DNA of 27,298 nucleotides from Tubiluchus corallicola (lineage: Eukaryota > Priapulida > Priapulimorpha > Priapulimorphida > Tubiluchidae). This document shows positions 1 to 9,005 of the stretch, piece after piece. Position 1 is the stretch's first letter. Each line of letters begins with the position of its first letter. The stretch is taken from positions 1 through 27,298 of the forward strand of contig JAQGDQ010001738.1 in NCBI GenBank assembly GCA_030141605.1. Direction: 5' to 3'. The notes beneath the pieces are model-generated. The model saw only the letters and a list, made by a program, of their open reading frames with translations, had not been told where the DNA came from and searched no databases. Position numbers and translations under genes: made by a program.

Positions 1-172
1 TATGCAAACTTGGCTTCACAAAAACCATTACAATAAAATAGGGAGAGATCCAGTGAGTATGCATATTCACTGCACCAAACAATTATACTAGGGGTGAGTT
101 TAGCTAGTAAAATGTAAAGGGATTAGTTAATAGATGGCAGCACCTAAAAATATACAGTTACAATTTCCACAG
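1..172 (+). repeat. dispersed repeat family R, copy 1 (cut by window start)
   Basis: GGCTTCACAAAAACCATTAC, TAGGGAGAGATCCAGTGAGT, ATGCATATTCACTG and ATAGATGGCAGCACCTAAAA recur in the same order at 23073-23333 and 23841-24236. This copy ends about 70 bases before exon 1. Confidence 0.85.
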
Positions 173-244
173 GCAGGTTTTACCATGATTGCTAATGACT
201 GTATATTCTGTGGTTACAAATAAAGAGTTTGATTTGAATTTTAG

Positions 245-337
245 ACATTGATGAGTGCACCACAGGAAGCCCTTGTGCAGAGGATGAGGAATGTGAGAAT
301 TTGATTGGAGCTCCTGGCTTTAGATGTCATTTGATAG
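245..337 (+). CDS. cbEGF-like exon 1, four-cysteine variant
   Basis: Exon of 93 nt bounded by a tttag acceptor and a GTAAGG donor, phase 1 on both sides. It opens with the calcium motif D-I-D-E-C and continues with Cys2 after five residues and Cys3 after five more. The Cys3-Cys4 segment is ten residues (ENLIGAPGFR) instead of the eight in every other exon here, and the exon ends three residues after Cys4 (C-H-L-I). Cys5 and Cys6 are absent. Reading past the donor meets TAA within three codons, so the short form is not caused by a misplaced donor. It is either a degenerate domain or the first part of a domain split by an intron; the next exon found starts a fresh domain, which favours degeneration. 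Real exon very likely; folding state uncertain. Confidence 0.82.
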
Positions 338-727
338 GTAAGGACTAATTACTTGATTTGAAAAGATTTTTTTTTGATAAGATGGCGCATTCAAGTTGAG
401 ACATTTGCAGTAACTTTCATCAACAACTGAATTACTTATTTGGAAGTAGGAACATCAGCAAAATGTTTGCCGTGAATAAATTGTACTTAATTTAAAATTC
501 TTAATTGTCAAATTGTACAGTTGTGAAAGCTCCGGCTGAAGTAGTATTCGTAAGTCGCCCCTTGCTAGTGTAGAAATTTCCAGTTACAAACTTGGAATGT
601 TTTTGTAACTCGCCACTAGATGGCAGACAAAAATTCACTTTTTCGTTTTAGCTGTAGTCACAGAAACTCTGTCAACAGAGGTTAACACCACTGAATGCTT
701 CATTGTAACATAATTAGTACATAAATG
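338..727. other. intron 1, 5' part
   Basis: No exon is visible. The only named motif is a 14-base match to the CTCF core consensus at 613-626 (see finding). The rest is AT-rich single-copy-looking sequence. Confidence 0.5.
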
Positions 728-1013
728 TCCCACATGTCCATAAAGTGGATTAACCTGACTGTTCAGAGCACAGGTGAGTAAAACAGACAGGTGACTAGCG
801 GGTAACAAACTGATAAACTGGCCAAGACCAAAAGCTTTACATTCCCGCCACAGATGTCGCCTCGTGCACGTCTCACATATCCATAAAGTGGATTAACCTG
901 ACTGTTCAGAGCACAGGTGAGTAAAACAGACAGGTGACTAGCGGGTAACAAACTGATAAACTGGCCAAGACCAAAAGCTTTACATTCCCGCCACAGATGT
1001 CGCCTCGTGCACG
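728..1013. repeat. tandem duplication, 143-bp period, two copies
   Basis: The block from CCATAAAGTGGATTAACCTG (738) through GTGCACG (870) recurs nearly identically at 881-1013. The leader TCYCACATRT precedes both copies. Near-identity implies a recent duplication. It is within intron 1 and has no convincing coding content; the minus-strand reading across it repeats only because the DNA repeats. Confidence 0.9.
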
Positions 1014-1626
1014 AATTTGTAAGCAAGATTAACAAAAAAGCTAAGTCTACTACACTAGCATATAGCATTACCGCAATGCCCAGCCAGCATATATAACAGT
1101 GCATGCGCTGTTAGAAGCTACAGCAGGACAATGCATATAGGGGTTTGTGTATTACGAACACCATAACAACCTTATTATTCAACATTATTCAATTTTACAA
1201 AACAACACACCAAAAACCACAAACATTTGCACAAGTAACCTTTTCTGGTTGAAGATGCTGGTTGTTTTGTGGTCGTATATTCAGATAATTTAAAAATTTA
1301 AGAAATATCTGCTAGTACCACATGAAATATGCGTCATTTACAATGCAAAACAGCGTAAAATATTTGATACATTTTGTGAAAATACACAAAGCCCAGAAAT
1401 GATCTCGGCACGTCTTAATAGATCCCTTTGCCGTTTTTACCTGCAAATACTCAATTGTAACAAAATTAATGAATATTGTTTAAAAAGTAAAATTTCTCAA
1501 TGGTCGCAAGTTAATCAGGCACTACAGTGAAACTTGTAACTGTAACGGCAGACTGAGATATGAGTGTAATAGTTTTAAAACTTTAATAAAACGTATACAA
1601 TTTTTATTGAGAAATTTTAACAGCAT
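1014..1626. other. intron 1, middle part
   Basis: AT-rich non-coding sequence. A 14-bp inverted repeat (TAAAATTTCTCAAT at 1488-1501 and its complement at 1606-1619) could mark the ends of a small unidentified foldback, but I see no target duplication. Confidence 0.45.
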
Positions 1627-2209
1627 AGTGTACAGTAAATTAGTACAGTGTAAAACAAATTAGTACATTGTACGGTGAATTAGTACAGTGTACGGTGAAT
1701 TAGTACATTGTACGGTGAATTAGTACAGTGTACGGTGAATTAGTACAGTATACGGTGAATTAGTACATTGTACGGTGAATTAGTACAGTGTACGCTAAAT
1801 TAGTATAGCGTACGGTAAATTAGTACTGTATACAGTGGATTAGTACAGTGTACGGTAAATTAGTATAGTATGCGGTGTATTAGTACAGTGTACGGTAAAT
1901 TAGTATAGTGTATGGTAAATTAGTATAGTGTACGGTGAATTAGTACAGTGTACGCTAAATTAGTATAGTGCGCAGTGAATTAGTGCAGTATACAGTGAAT
2001 TAGTACAGTGTACGGTAAATTAGTATAGTGCACAGTGAATTAGTACAGTGCATGCTAAATTAGTATAGTGTACGGTGAATTAGTACAGTATACAGTGGAT
2101 TAGTACAGTGTACGGTAAATTAGTATAGTGTACAGTGAATTAGTACAGTATACGGTGAATTAGTACAGTGTACGGTAAATTAGTATAGTGCACAGTGAAT
2201 TAGTACAGT
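1627..2209. repeat. 20-bp minisatellite next to exon 2 acceptor
   Basis: About 29 head-to-tail copies of a 20-bp unit close to TAGTACAGTGTACGGTGAAT, with scattered substitutions (acagtg/acattg/atagtg, ggtgaat/ggtaaat). The period is strictly 20. It ends only about 20 bases before the AG of exon 2, so it replaces most of the sequence where a branch point would be expected. The internal GTACAGTGTAC is nearly self-complementary. Confidence 0.95.
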
Positions 2210-2228
2210 TTGAACTGATTCATTTCAG

Positions 2229-2351
2229 ATCGAGATGAATGTGCACTGAATATAGATGACTGCAGTCGTAATGCTGAATGCACTAACACAGATGGCAGTT
2301 TCACTTGCGAATGTTTTCCTGGTTTTACTGGCAGGGGTGTACGATGTCGTG
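2229..2351 (+). CDS. cbEGF exon 2 (type A)
   Basis: Exon of 123 nt with acceptor TTTCAG and strong donor G|GTAAGT, phase 1-1. It encodes a complete six-cysteine domain beginning D-R-D-E-C, where Arg replaces the usual hydrophobic residue of the calcium motif. Spacing is C1-6-C2-5-C3-8-C4-1-C5-10-C6. The Cys3-Cys4 segment C-T-N-T-D-G-S-F-T-C-E-C fits the Asp/Asn beta-hydroxylation consensus, and the tail is G-F-T-G-R-G, the glycine turn of type A. The 3' two-thirds of this exon plus its donor are repeated five more times downstream as partial copies. Confidence 0.92.
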
Positions 2352-3053
2352 GTAAGTACTCGCAGTGTGAATTCCTTTCCCAAGATTTCTGCTATTGCTA
2401 ATTGCTGAATGCACTAACACAGATGGTAGTTTCACTTGCGAATGTTTTCCTGGTTTTACTGGCAGGGGTGTACGATGTCGTGGTAAGTACTCGCAGTGTG
2501 AATTCCTTTCCCAAGATTTCTGCTATTGCTAATTGCTGAATGCACTAACACAGATGGCAGTTTCACTTGCGAATGTTTTCCTGGTTTTACTGGCAGGGGT
2601 GTACGATGTCGTGGTAGTACTCGCTGTGTGAATTCCTTTCCCAAGATTTCTGCTATTGCTAATTGCTGAATGCACTAACACAGATGGCAGTTTCACTTGC
2701 GAATGTTTTCCTGGTTTTACTGGCAGGGGTGTACGATGTCGTGGTAAGTACCGCAGTGTGAATTCCTTTCCCAAGATTTCTGCTATTGCTAATTGCTGAA
2801 TGCACTAACACAGATGGCAGTTTCACTTGCGAATGTTTTCCTGGTTTTACTGGCAGGGGTGTACGATGTCGTGGTAAGTACTCGCAGTGTGAATTCCTTT
2901 CCCAAGATTTCTGCTATTGCTAATTGCTGAATGCACTAACACAGATGGCAGTTTCACTTGCGAATGTTTTCCTGGTTTTACTGGCAGGGGTGTACGATGT
3001 CGTGGTAAGTACTCGCTGTGTGAATTCCTTCCCAAGATTTCTGCTATTGCTAC
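2273..3053 (+). repeat. 131-bp tandem array: exon 2 3' end plus donor, six copies
   Basis: Units start at GCTGAATGCACTAAC at 2273, 2404, 2535, 2665, 2795 and 2926 (periods 131, 131, 130, 130, 131). Each carries the last 79 bases of exon 2, the donor, and about 50 bases of intron. Only the first copy has the acceptor and Cys1-Cys2. Copies are almost identical; differences include loss of one A in the donor of copy 3 (GGTAGTACTC) and a lost T in copy 4. Reading exon 2 past its own donor reaches TAA at 2399-2401, so use of any later donor would truncate the protein. Copies 2-6 are best read as pseudo-exons. Confidence 0.93.
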
Positions 3054-3214
3054 TTGGCAGCAACATGCCACTGTGTCTACGTACAACAGAGTTAGAACTC
3101 AAATATACTAATCATACGAAATAGCCTACTACCACAGACCTGTAATATGACTGCAAGGATAGCAAGAAGCAACGACGAAATAGGCAAGATCAAGATAAAA
3201 AAGAAACAAAACCA

Positions 3215-3565
3215 AAATAAATGGCGTCCAAATTAAACAAAAATAATACAGAAGAGTACAACATAAAAAGGAGTGGAGGTGATGTATGAAGAAAATGTAA
3301 ATATCTAGGCAGCCTTGTAGCAATAGATGAAGATACATCAAAAAGAAAAATCTTAGCACGAAAAGCATGTTAGAAAATAAAAAGAATTTGGAAGTAACAG
3401 GATCGATTTAGAAATGGAAACCTTTGATGAAATTGTGAAAATGAGTTGTGTTTCTCTACAACTTGCATTTATGGACAATCAGAGCACAACACAAATCAGA
3501 AATGGAATCATTCAAAAAAGAAGCTAGAGGAACATTCTAGCAATAAAATAGCCAAATGAAATATC
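3215..3565 (+). pseudogene. degenerate LINE reverse-transcriptase remnant
   Basis: From 3296 the plus strand reads C-K-Y-L-G-S-L-V-A-I-D-E-D-T-S, then K-I-L-A-R-K-A-C, a stop, and K-I-K-R-I-W-K. This matches the post-catalytic region of non-LTR reverse transcriptases, where a YLGS-L-(I/V)-x-x-D motif precedes a charged helix with a Lys-x-x-(L/I)-W-K. A later frame gives T-T-C-I-Y-G, resembling the following L-L-Y-G motif. Stops and frame changes show it is dead. The catalytic motif is not present, so only a 3' fragment remains. The clade (RTE/CR1-like) is not resolved. Confidence 0.45.
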
Positions 3566-4019
3566 AAACCAGGGCCGGAATTTACTAAAATATTCGTAAG
3601 AAAGTTCGCACGAAATTATTTAAGAAGTTTGTACGAACTTTTGTAAGTTGGATTCAGAAAAATTTAGTATGAAGTTCTTAGCTATTTTGTTCGTATGAAC
3701 ATTTTACACTGCTAAAATTCAGCCATGGCCAAAATCTTCAAAGCACAAGAGGAGTTTGTTGACTTTGGTCCTGCTTTTGATGTGTAGTTGTAGCACAATA
3801 GTGCAAAATGACACTCTCTTGACTCTTTTGTCAGCCGATACTAACTTTGATGAACTGGTTCTTATCATTTAGTATTACAAACACAGCTATAAATACTGTC
3901 TCAGAGATTATAAACATTAGGAGTAGGTTACTTAGTACTAGATGCATCATTCTCTTACTTTCCCGCAATAAAACTTCTCTAGATTTTCCTTATTAAGTGT
4001 ACTGGAGGGGGAGGGGAAG

Positions 4020-4020
<1 letters not shown>
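3566..4020. other. intron 2, unassigned stretch
   Basis: No exon or recognised repeat. Around 3590-3710 there are several TTCGTA/TACGAA boxes in alternating orientation (for example TTTGTACGAAC), giving weak dyad symmetry. Nothing else supports a function. Confidence 0.4.
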
Positions 4021-4222
<202 letters not shown>

Positions 4223-4598
4223 GGGAAGGGAGAGTCAGAGATAGAAAGAGGGACTGGTATGGAGTTATAAATTTTAGTCTGATCTATTTAGCATTTGTTT
4301 TTATAAAAAACAAAAAATTAAAGTTTGACCAAATTTTTGTTGCATCATAACATAATTTTAACTGTGTCAACTTATGAACGGTTTGGTTTGCAAGCATGTA
4401 AATCCATTTTGATCATAAAGGTCAGTATAGCTCTTTTGGTTGAACTTATAAGCCAAAGATCTGTGTGATCGAAACTAGACTTGATTTCATGTTTTTTCAG
4501 TCATTTAAGGTTTTTAGATTTAATGATGCAAGATTTCTCCTATTGCCTTTATTGAAAGCTGAGAATTTAAGTAACCTTTGATCACATTTTATTTGTAG

Positions 4599-4724
4599 AC
4601 ATAAATGAATGCAGGCAGAACAATCCGTGCGATGAGAGAACCACGACGTGTGAGAACACGCCCGGAAGTTTTGAATGTTCTTGCAAAGTTGGATACAGAG
4701 AAAATGACGGAACTTCCTGTTCTG
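4599..4724 (+). CDS. cbEGF exon 3 (type B)
   Basis: Exon of 126 nt, acceptor TTTGTAG and donor G|GTAACA (weak after position +4). It encodes D-I-N-E-C, then Cys2 after five residues, C-D-E-R-T-T-T-C (six residues between Cys2 and Cys3) and C-E-N-T-P-G-S-F-E-C-S-C with the Asn of the hydroxylation consensus. The Cys5-Cys6 loop (11 residues, G-Y-R-E-N-D-G) lacks the type A glycine turn. Cys1-Cys2 spacing is one residue shorter than in most neighbours. Confidence 0.93.
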
Positions 4725-4762
4725 GTAACAAACTTAAGAATTTTTTCCGTGTGCAAAATTTA

Positions 4763-5871
4763 AAGGAAAAGTCAAGTTATTTAAAGGAAGAACCAAGCCT
4801 TGAACAACATTTATTGCTTTTTAATATACAATTAAATATATTGACATCGCCACACAATATATGCGCATAGAACGCTTTTTTATCTCCGGCCAAATGAACA
4901 CTGCTGTCGGCATATTTGAAAAAAATGACGTAAGCTGGTGTCTGTTGGGCAGCGTGAATGCCGTGAAGGCAAGCTGGGATGAAGATACGTGTTGAGAAAT
5001 TTCTACAGTTCACTCAGAAGTTCAGTTATTCTAGCATTGTATTTAACTGTGTTTATGTAAAAATTAGTCATATGATCAATTATTTTTCTTCTTCTTCTTC
5101 CCAGCTTTTCCCTATGCGGGGTTGATGAATGAGTCTTCTCCACGCATTCCTGTTGTTGACCATCTCTTCATTTATGTCTTCCCTTCCCACATGATCTTCA
5201 CCGACGCTTCTTTTCAGGTGTCCATACCATCGCAATCTTGCTAGGCTTCCACTACTTTTACTCTTCCTCTGATATTATTATTTCTAATTTTATCTCTTCT
5301 TGTTATTCCCACCATCCATCTCAACATCCTGATCTCCACCATACCCATTTTCGTCTCTTTGGTCTTCTTTAGAGAAGCTGCTTCCAGCCCATAGATTAGA
5401 GCGGGTCTCACCACTTCTTTGTGGACTTTCCCTTTAAGTCTCACCGACTCATTCATAGAAGGTTTTCGCGCAGTTTTTACAGGTGGATGCCCTTCCTGAC
5501 CCTAACCCTCCGTATTTATCTGGGCTTGGGACCGGCACTGAGTTGGGCTGGCTTGCGAGATTTTTGTTGACTTTTAGATACACATGTAAACTTGCGTGCA
5601 TATAGTAGGTACATGGTGGGTTACTTAGTTTATAGAGTTTGCTCTACAAGTCAAAAATGATTGCTGAAGCACTTGGCAGAATAACTGTTTATATTGCACG
5701 GTAACCAGATGACGCCATTTTTCACCAAAATGAGCTCGCCCAAGCGTGGAGTGATGGCGATTTTAAATTGAAATTATTAATTACACGAGGCCCTTATCAC
5801 AATTTCATCGCTGGAATGTTTTTCTCAAATATTAGCATAAGCTCAACTTCCCGAGAGACGTGGCTTCTGCT
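4763..5871. mobile_element. TTAA-flanked DNA transposon, copy 1, split by a LINE
   Basis: TTAA occurs at 4759-4762 and 5872-5875. The termini are inverted: AGGAAAAGTC on the left and, read inward, AGCAGAAGCC on the right. The left part (to about 5082) and right part (from about 5557) align over their length with the uninterrupted copy at 18369-19091, sharing for example TTGGGCAGCGTGAATGCCGT and CGAGGC-CTTATCAC. No transposase frame is visible, so it is non-autonomous. TTAA targets are typical of piggyBac and Kolobok superfamilies; which applies is not certain. The middle is occupied by a later LINE fragment. Confidence 0.75.
5083..5556 (-). pseudogene. LINE 3' fragment with RT C-terminal region
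   Basis: On the minus strand, 5456 to 5241 reads M-N-E-S-V-R-L-K-G-K-V then E-V-V-R-P-A-L-I-Y-G-L-E, K-M-G-M-V-E-I-R-M-L-R-W-M-V-G-I and R-D-K-I-R-N-N-N-I-R. This is the classic post-catalytic segment of RTE-like non-LTR retrotransposons (V-x-R-P-A-L-x-Y-G, then M-R-M-L-R-W). After a stop/frameshift near 5243 another frame continues L-R-W-Y-G-H-L-K-R, the usual next motif. The fragment ends in (GAA)n, seen here as the TTCTTC run at 5087-5100, which fits a LINE tail. Comparison with the 18.4-kb repeat shows it replaced roughly 100 bases of its target. A non-coding GC-rich segment lies at 5457-5556. Confidence 0.8.
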
Positions 5872-5907
5872 TTAACATGATGGGTTTATTTTGCTGTTAT
5901 AACGTAA

Positions 5908-6595
5908 CCCTTTCACTGCGTTGTTGCTTTTTAACTGGGCCACATTCACTTGTGCACATTTGACAATAACTTCTTGTGGTGTGTTACTAAAACAGAATCT
6001 TGTTTATAAAAAATAGTTGTTTGTTATTGAGTACTAATATTAAATAGTTTTATTTCTACACATGGACACATATACTAGCACACACGCACGCACACACACA
6101 TGCTCACAATCATAAATAAGCATGTACTTATATTTAGAAACAAGTTTTCACAAAAGACACAATATGAATCCATAATATGCAATCATTTGATAAGAATGCA
6201 GAACAATCAACTAAACGTACGTTTCAACAATGCTCTACAACTGATTTTGCATGGGAACATACCATACAGTACAGCATTGTGGAATGAACCTGGCTTCAGA
6301 CACTGATTGGCTGGTTAGCATTTCTAGTTGCAAAGCAACCCCAATCACATGACTGTTAAACTTTTCTACAATGTTTCTGCATGACCGTAGCAATGAAACA
6401 AACAGACCTGGGTGACTGCGCGTAATACTGAGCTTGGACGGCAGTCTACCGCTTTCTGTCCCCTGCATGAAAAACATAGGTGGCAGGGTGGCACTTTCTG
6501 TCCCTTGCATGAAAAACATAGGTGGCAGGGTGCCACTTTCTGTCCCTTGCATGAAAAGCATAGGTGGCAGTGTGTCACCTTTCATAGTGAAAGGG
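5908..6595. mobile_element. non-autonomous piggyBac-like element
   Basis: The left terminus CCCTTTCACTGCG follows GTAA (a one-base change from TTAA) at 5904-5907, and the right terminus CATAGTGAAAGGG is followed by TTAA at 6596-6599. The 13-bp ends match at 11 positions or better. TTAA followed by CCCTTT is characteristic of piggyBac-type ends. No transposase is present. It contains a (CA)n stretch near 6078-6100 and the 42-bp repeat block near its right end. Confidence 0.68.
6452..6577. repeat. 42-bp tandem repeat, three copies
   Basis: Units begin with CTTTCTGTCC at 6452, 6494 and 6536, and each contains TGCATGAAAA-CATAGGTGGCAG. The period is a multiple of three, so both strands show repetitive open frames (C-P-L-H-E-K-H-R-W-Q on plus), but nothing else indicates translation and the block lies inside a transposon. 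Confidence 0.9.
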
Positions 6596-6919
6596 TTAAA
6601 CTTAGGATAATATAACAATTAAATTTGAGAAAACTGTCTGTAAAGCATAAAGTTCATTTATACTACTACTGTGTGGAAATGTTCAGGCGTGATGGTTGCC
6701 ACTATTCACTTGAAAATCGTGACATAACTGGTGGACTTCGTGACTTTTCGTAAGCGCCATCGTGGCTTTCCGTACACACGCGCTTCTTAAACTTATTCAA
6801 ATTTCTGCAGCTTACCTAATATTCATGGAAAATATCACAAAATTAACTATCTAATGTTTTTGTAAAGGAAATTGACGATGTACTGCTTTTCTTCAGTTGA
6901 TGTTATTAGTGGATGAATC
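6596..6919. other. intron 3, unassigned stretch
   Basis: AT-rich sequence between two transposon pieces. It may hold the eroded left half of the TTAA-family copy that ends at 7084, but I could not align it with confidence. Confidence 0.4.
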
Positions 6920-7084
6920 GGTGTTCAAAATGGGAGCGCCCAAGCATGAAGTGATTGCAAGTTTTAAAGTCATTTTACTAGTTATACAAGGCACTCATTG
7001 TGCAGTTTTGTTACTAAATTCTTTTAATATTTTTCACAAACATTGAAATAAGCCTATCCTCCTAGAAGACTTGATCTTTCCTTT
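6920..7084. mobile_element. partial third copy of the TTAA family (right end)
   Basis: The segment containing AGCGCCCAAGC-TGAAGTGAT, TTTTACTAGTTATACAAGGC and GAAATAAGC-TATCCTCC aligns with the right ends of the copies at 4763 and 18369. It ends in ...CTTTCCT at a TTAA (7083-7086). The left half is not recognisable, so this is a truncated and more diverged copy. Confidence 0.62.
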
Positions 7085-7591
7085 AATATTGCAAAGTTAC
7101 GCATCTTATAGAATAATATCATATACTAAGGTGTTAGAAAATGTGATGTGAGTTTAAATTTCCTTACGATTCATTAGTTTTTTTTGTCAGTGTGGTGTAG
7201 AAATCTTATTTCTTTTCAATACAATAGAAATATACAGGGTGTCTCAAAAGTAGCTCACTATATAGTGTAATGTATATGCTCAAACCAAAGTTGCGTTCCC
7301 ATATCTAAGTTAGTTTATTCTGCAAAAATACAAATTTTCTATAGTCTACAATTACTACATCTACAAACTACTGAAATAAGTACTAGAAAATAAGTGCTAC
7401 AGATTACTGCGTTACGCTAAAAAGCTAAAAATGCATACATACATTGTTGGTCCAATATTGAGTCGAGAAAAAGCCAGAATGTCAGTAAAAGTTAGCAGTA
7501 TAATTATAAGTCAAATTTTAAAGGTAACAGAGACGTGTGTACATAACAAGTTCCACCTATACAATGTCAGAGTAGAAAAAGTAGTCTAGAG

Positions 7592-7722
7592 GTTGAACTA
7601 CAGTCTAATATATTGTGGCTTCTAATGCATATACTACCTTGGGAAGGGGTAATCTAGCTTGTTGAACTACAGTCTAATATATTGTGGCTTCCAATGCATA
7701 TACTACCTTGAGAAGGGGTAAT
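7592..7722. repeat. 69-bp tandem duplication, two copies
   Basis: GTTGAACTACAGTCTAATAT starts at 7592 and 7661, and both copies continue through TATACTACCTTG and GAAGGGGTAAT with only a few changes. It lies inside the mariner-like element. Confidence 0.9.
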
Positions 7723-7979
7723 GTACCAAAACATTTGTACCTGCAACATATACTTTACATTTTTTCATTTTTAATGAACAAAACCAGATGTCTGAAAATT
7801 GATACAGATGAACTATAACGTTGGAGCAATTCTTTTAGTCAAATTAGGCTTAAATCTGGCAAGAATTCCTGCACTAACAGGCTCTGCTAATTTCACTACC
7901 ATTTTTATGGAGCTCAAGAGCTTTGGAGACCAATCCATATCAAAGGCAAGTTGGGCATCTTGAGGAAGTCTCTCACGGC

Positions 7980-8454
7980 TCATGAATGGTGAAGAAGGGC
8001 TGCACTTTGTTGACAAACTGGTTGGTTGGTTGGCATCCTTCTGTCTCGGAAGACAATGGAGTGTGCGCCAAGAGAGTCAGTTATTGATCACATTGATGGA
8101 GCTGCAGCGTCGACTGTGGCTGAGCAGTGCGATCCTTGAACGTCTCCAGGGCGCACGCCTGGGCAAGGTGTATGGAGATCCTGAGTTGCCCAGACCACAG
8201 GAACCCCCTCTCTTCCTCGCTGGTGTAGTCCAAAGGAAAGCGGAGCGATACGTTTGGCACTAGGTTGGCTGCAGGAGCTGCTGGAGTCAGTGAGCATGCT
8301 GCACTGGTCCGCCTTCGGGGCTCCACTCCTGATCTGGAAGGTTTGCTCCTGTACACATGGCTGTTGGGTCACTTGACCTCCTCCGTCCTCTAGCCATTGG
8401 CTGCTTGTACAGCTCCTCTGCATAGTGTTGAGATACAGTGTGGGCATCCCGCAA
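7980..8454 (-). other. GC-rich block adjoining the 5S-like unit
   Basis: This block is clearly richer in G+C than the surrounding intron and lies immediately downstream of the 5S-like unit in that unit's transcription direction. Open frames occur on both strands (for example 7982-8263 plus and 8088-8447 minus), but none resembles a known protein and they overlap each other. The stretch GTTGGTTGGTTGGCATCCTT at 8018-8037 with CTGTCTCGGAAGACAATGGA looks like a dispersed repeat. I read it as the body of a retroposed or captured unit headed by 5S sequence; identity unresolved. Confidence 0.4.
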
Positions 8455-8571
8455 GCCTACAGCACCTGATATTCCTAGCCGGTCACCCATCCAAGTGCTA
8501 ACCAGGCTCTACGTTGCTTAACTTCGGTGATCAGATGAGAACTGGTGTTTTCAAAGTGATTTGGCCGTAGT
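8455..8571 (-). pseudogene. 5S rRNA-like sequence
   Basis: Read on the minus strand, the 117-nt segment starts ACTACGGCCAAATCACTTTG and contains CTGATCACCGAAGTTAAGCA, GCCTGGTTAGCACTTGGATG, GGTGACC and a GCTGTAGGC end. This is the 5S rRNA order throughout: conserved 5'/3' stem sequences, the A-box-like AGTTAAGCA and the C-box-like GGATGGGTGACC of the internal pol III promoter. It differs from a typical 5S at many positions, and no T-run terminator follows the 3' end, so it is a pseudogene or the head of a 5S-derived SINE rather than an active gene. Confidence 0.85.
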
Positions 8572-8876
8572 AAATGTTGAAAAACTACATTGTTAATATT
8601 CAGAGAATACTGTGCTCCATATGGTGCTCTGAATTTCTGCTGAAGCACCTCATGCCAGACTGATTTTGCACCTCAATTGTAACGTTATCGTCATCGCTAT
8701 AGCAACGGATTCCGTTCAAAAATAATCGCAAAGCCCGTTTTTGATTCATGTAAGACCTAGCTAAGATTGGGGAAAAATTTGAAGACAAAATTTGAAATCT
8801 AAGTGCATGGTGACTTTTGAGACACCCTGTATATCATTGATAATCATTTACTGTTATTTTTGCTGTTTTATTTTAG

Positions 8877-9005
8877 ACATTGACGAATGCGCTGTTGGTG
8901 AGTCATTTTGTCAACCTCACGCCGAATGTGAAAACCTTGACGGAAGTTTTGAATGTCACTGCAACCGTGAGGGTTTCATAGGTGATGGAGAATACATGTG
9001 TGAAG
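8877..9005 (+). CDS. cbEGF exon 4 (type A)
   Basis: Exon of 129 nt, acceptor TTTTAG and donor G|GTATGT. D-I-D-E-C is followed by C1-6-C2-5-C3, then [12 protein letters not shown] with a hydroxylatable Asn. The Cys5-Cys6 loop is 12 residues (E-G-F-I-G-D-G-E), one or two longer than most here, with the G-D-G turn of type A. The acceptor lies only 47 bases past a transposon end, so the pyrimidine tract is just outside that element. Confidence 0.94.

Larger units (their letters stand above)
7235..8829. mobile_element. mariner-like element with 17-bp perfect terminal repeats
   Basis: CAGGGTGTCTCAAAAGT at 7235-7251 is perfectly inverted as ACTTTTGAGACACCCTG at 8813-8829, and TA dinucleotides flank both ends (7233-7234 and 8830-8831). 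CAGGGTGTC-type ends with TA duplication are typical of mariner/Tc1-group elements. At 1,595 bp it is long enough for a transposase, but no DDE/D protein is recognisable in any frame. Inside are a 69-bp duplication, a GC-rich block and a 5S rRNA-like unit. Its right end stops 47 bases before exon 4. Confidence 0.82.

Noticed and set aside
763-1104. 113-residue minus-strand frame with hydrophobic segments
   Set aside because: It spans the 143-bp tandem duplication and repeats for that reason; no family resemblance or splice signals.
1627-2209. CRISPR-like regular repeats
   Set aside because: The units are contiguous with no unique spacers and the sequence is eukaryotic, so this is a minisatellite. 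The same applies to the arrays at 10827 and 26136.
2917-3124. Plus-strand frames starting in the last 131-bp copy, as a possible extra cbEGF exon
   Set aside because: They lack Cys1-Cys2 and a proper acceptor. The only acceptor-like site (TTTCCCAAG) gives TAA in the phase required by this gene.
6235-6618. 127-residue minus-strand frame with three 14-residue repeats
   Set aside because: The repeat comes from the 42-bp DNA repeat inside a piggyBac-like element; there is no start context or family match.
7982-8447. Overlapping open frames on both strands in the GC-rich block
   Set aside because: GC-rich DNA has fewer stops by chance. The frames overlap on opposite strands, resemble no known protein, and lie inside a transposon next to a 5S-like unit.
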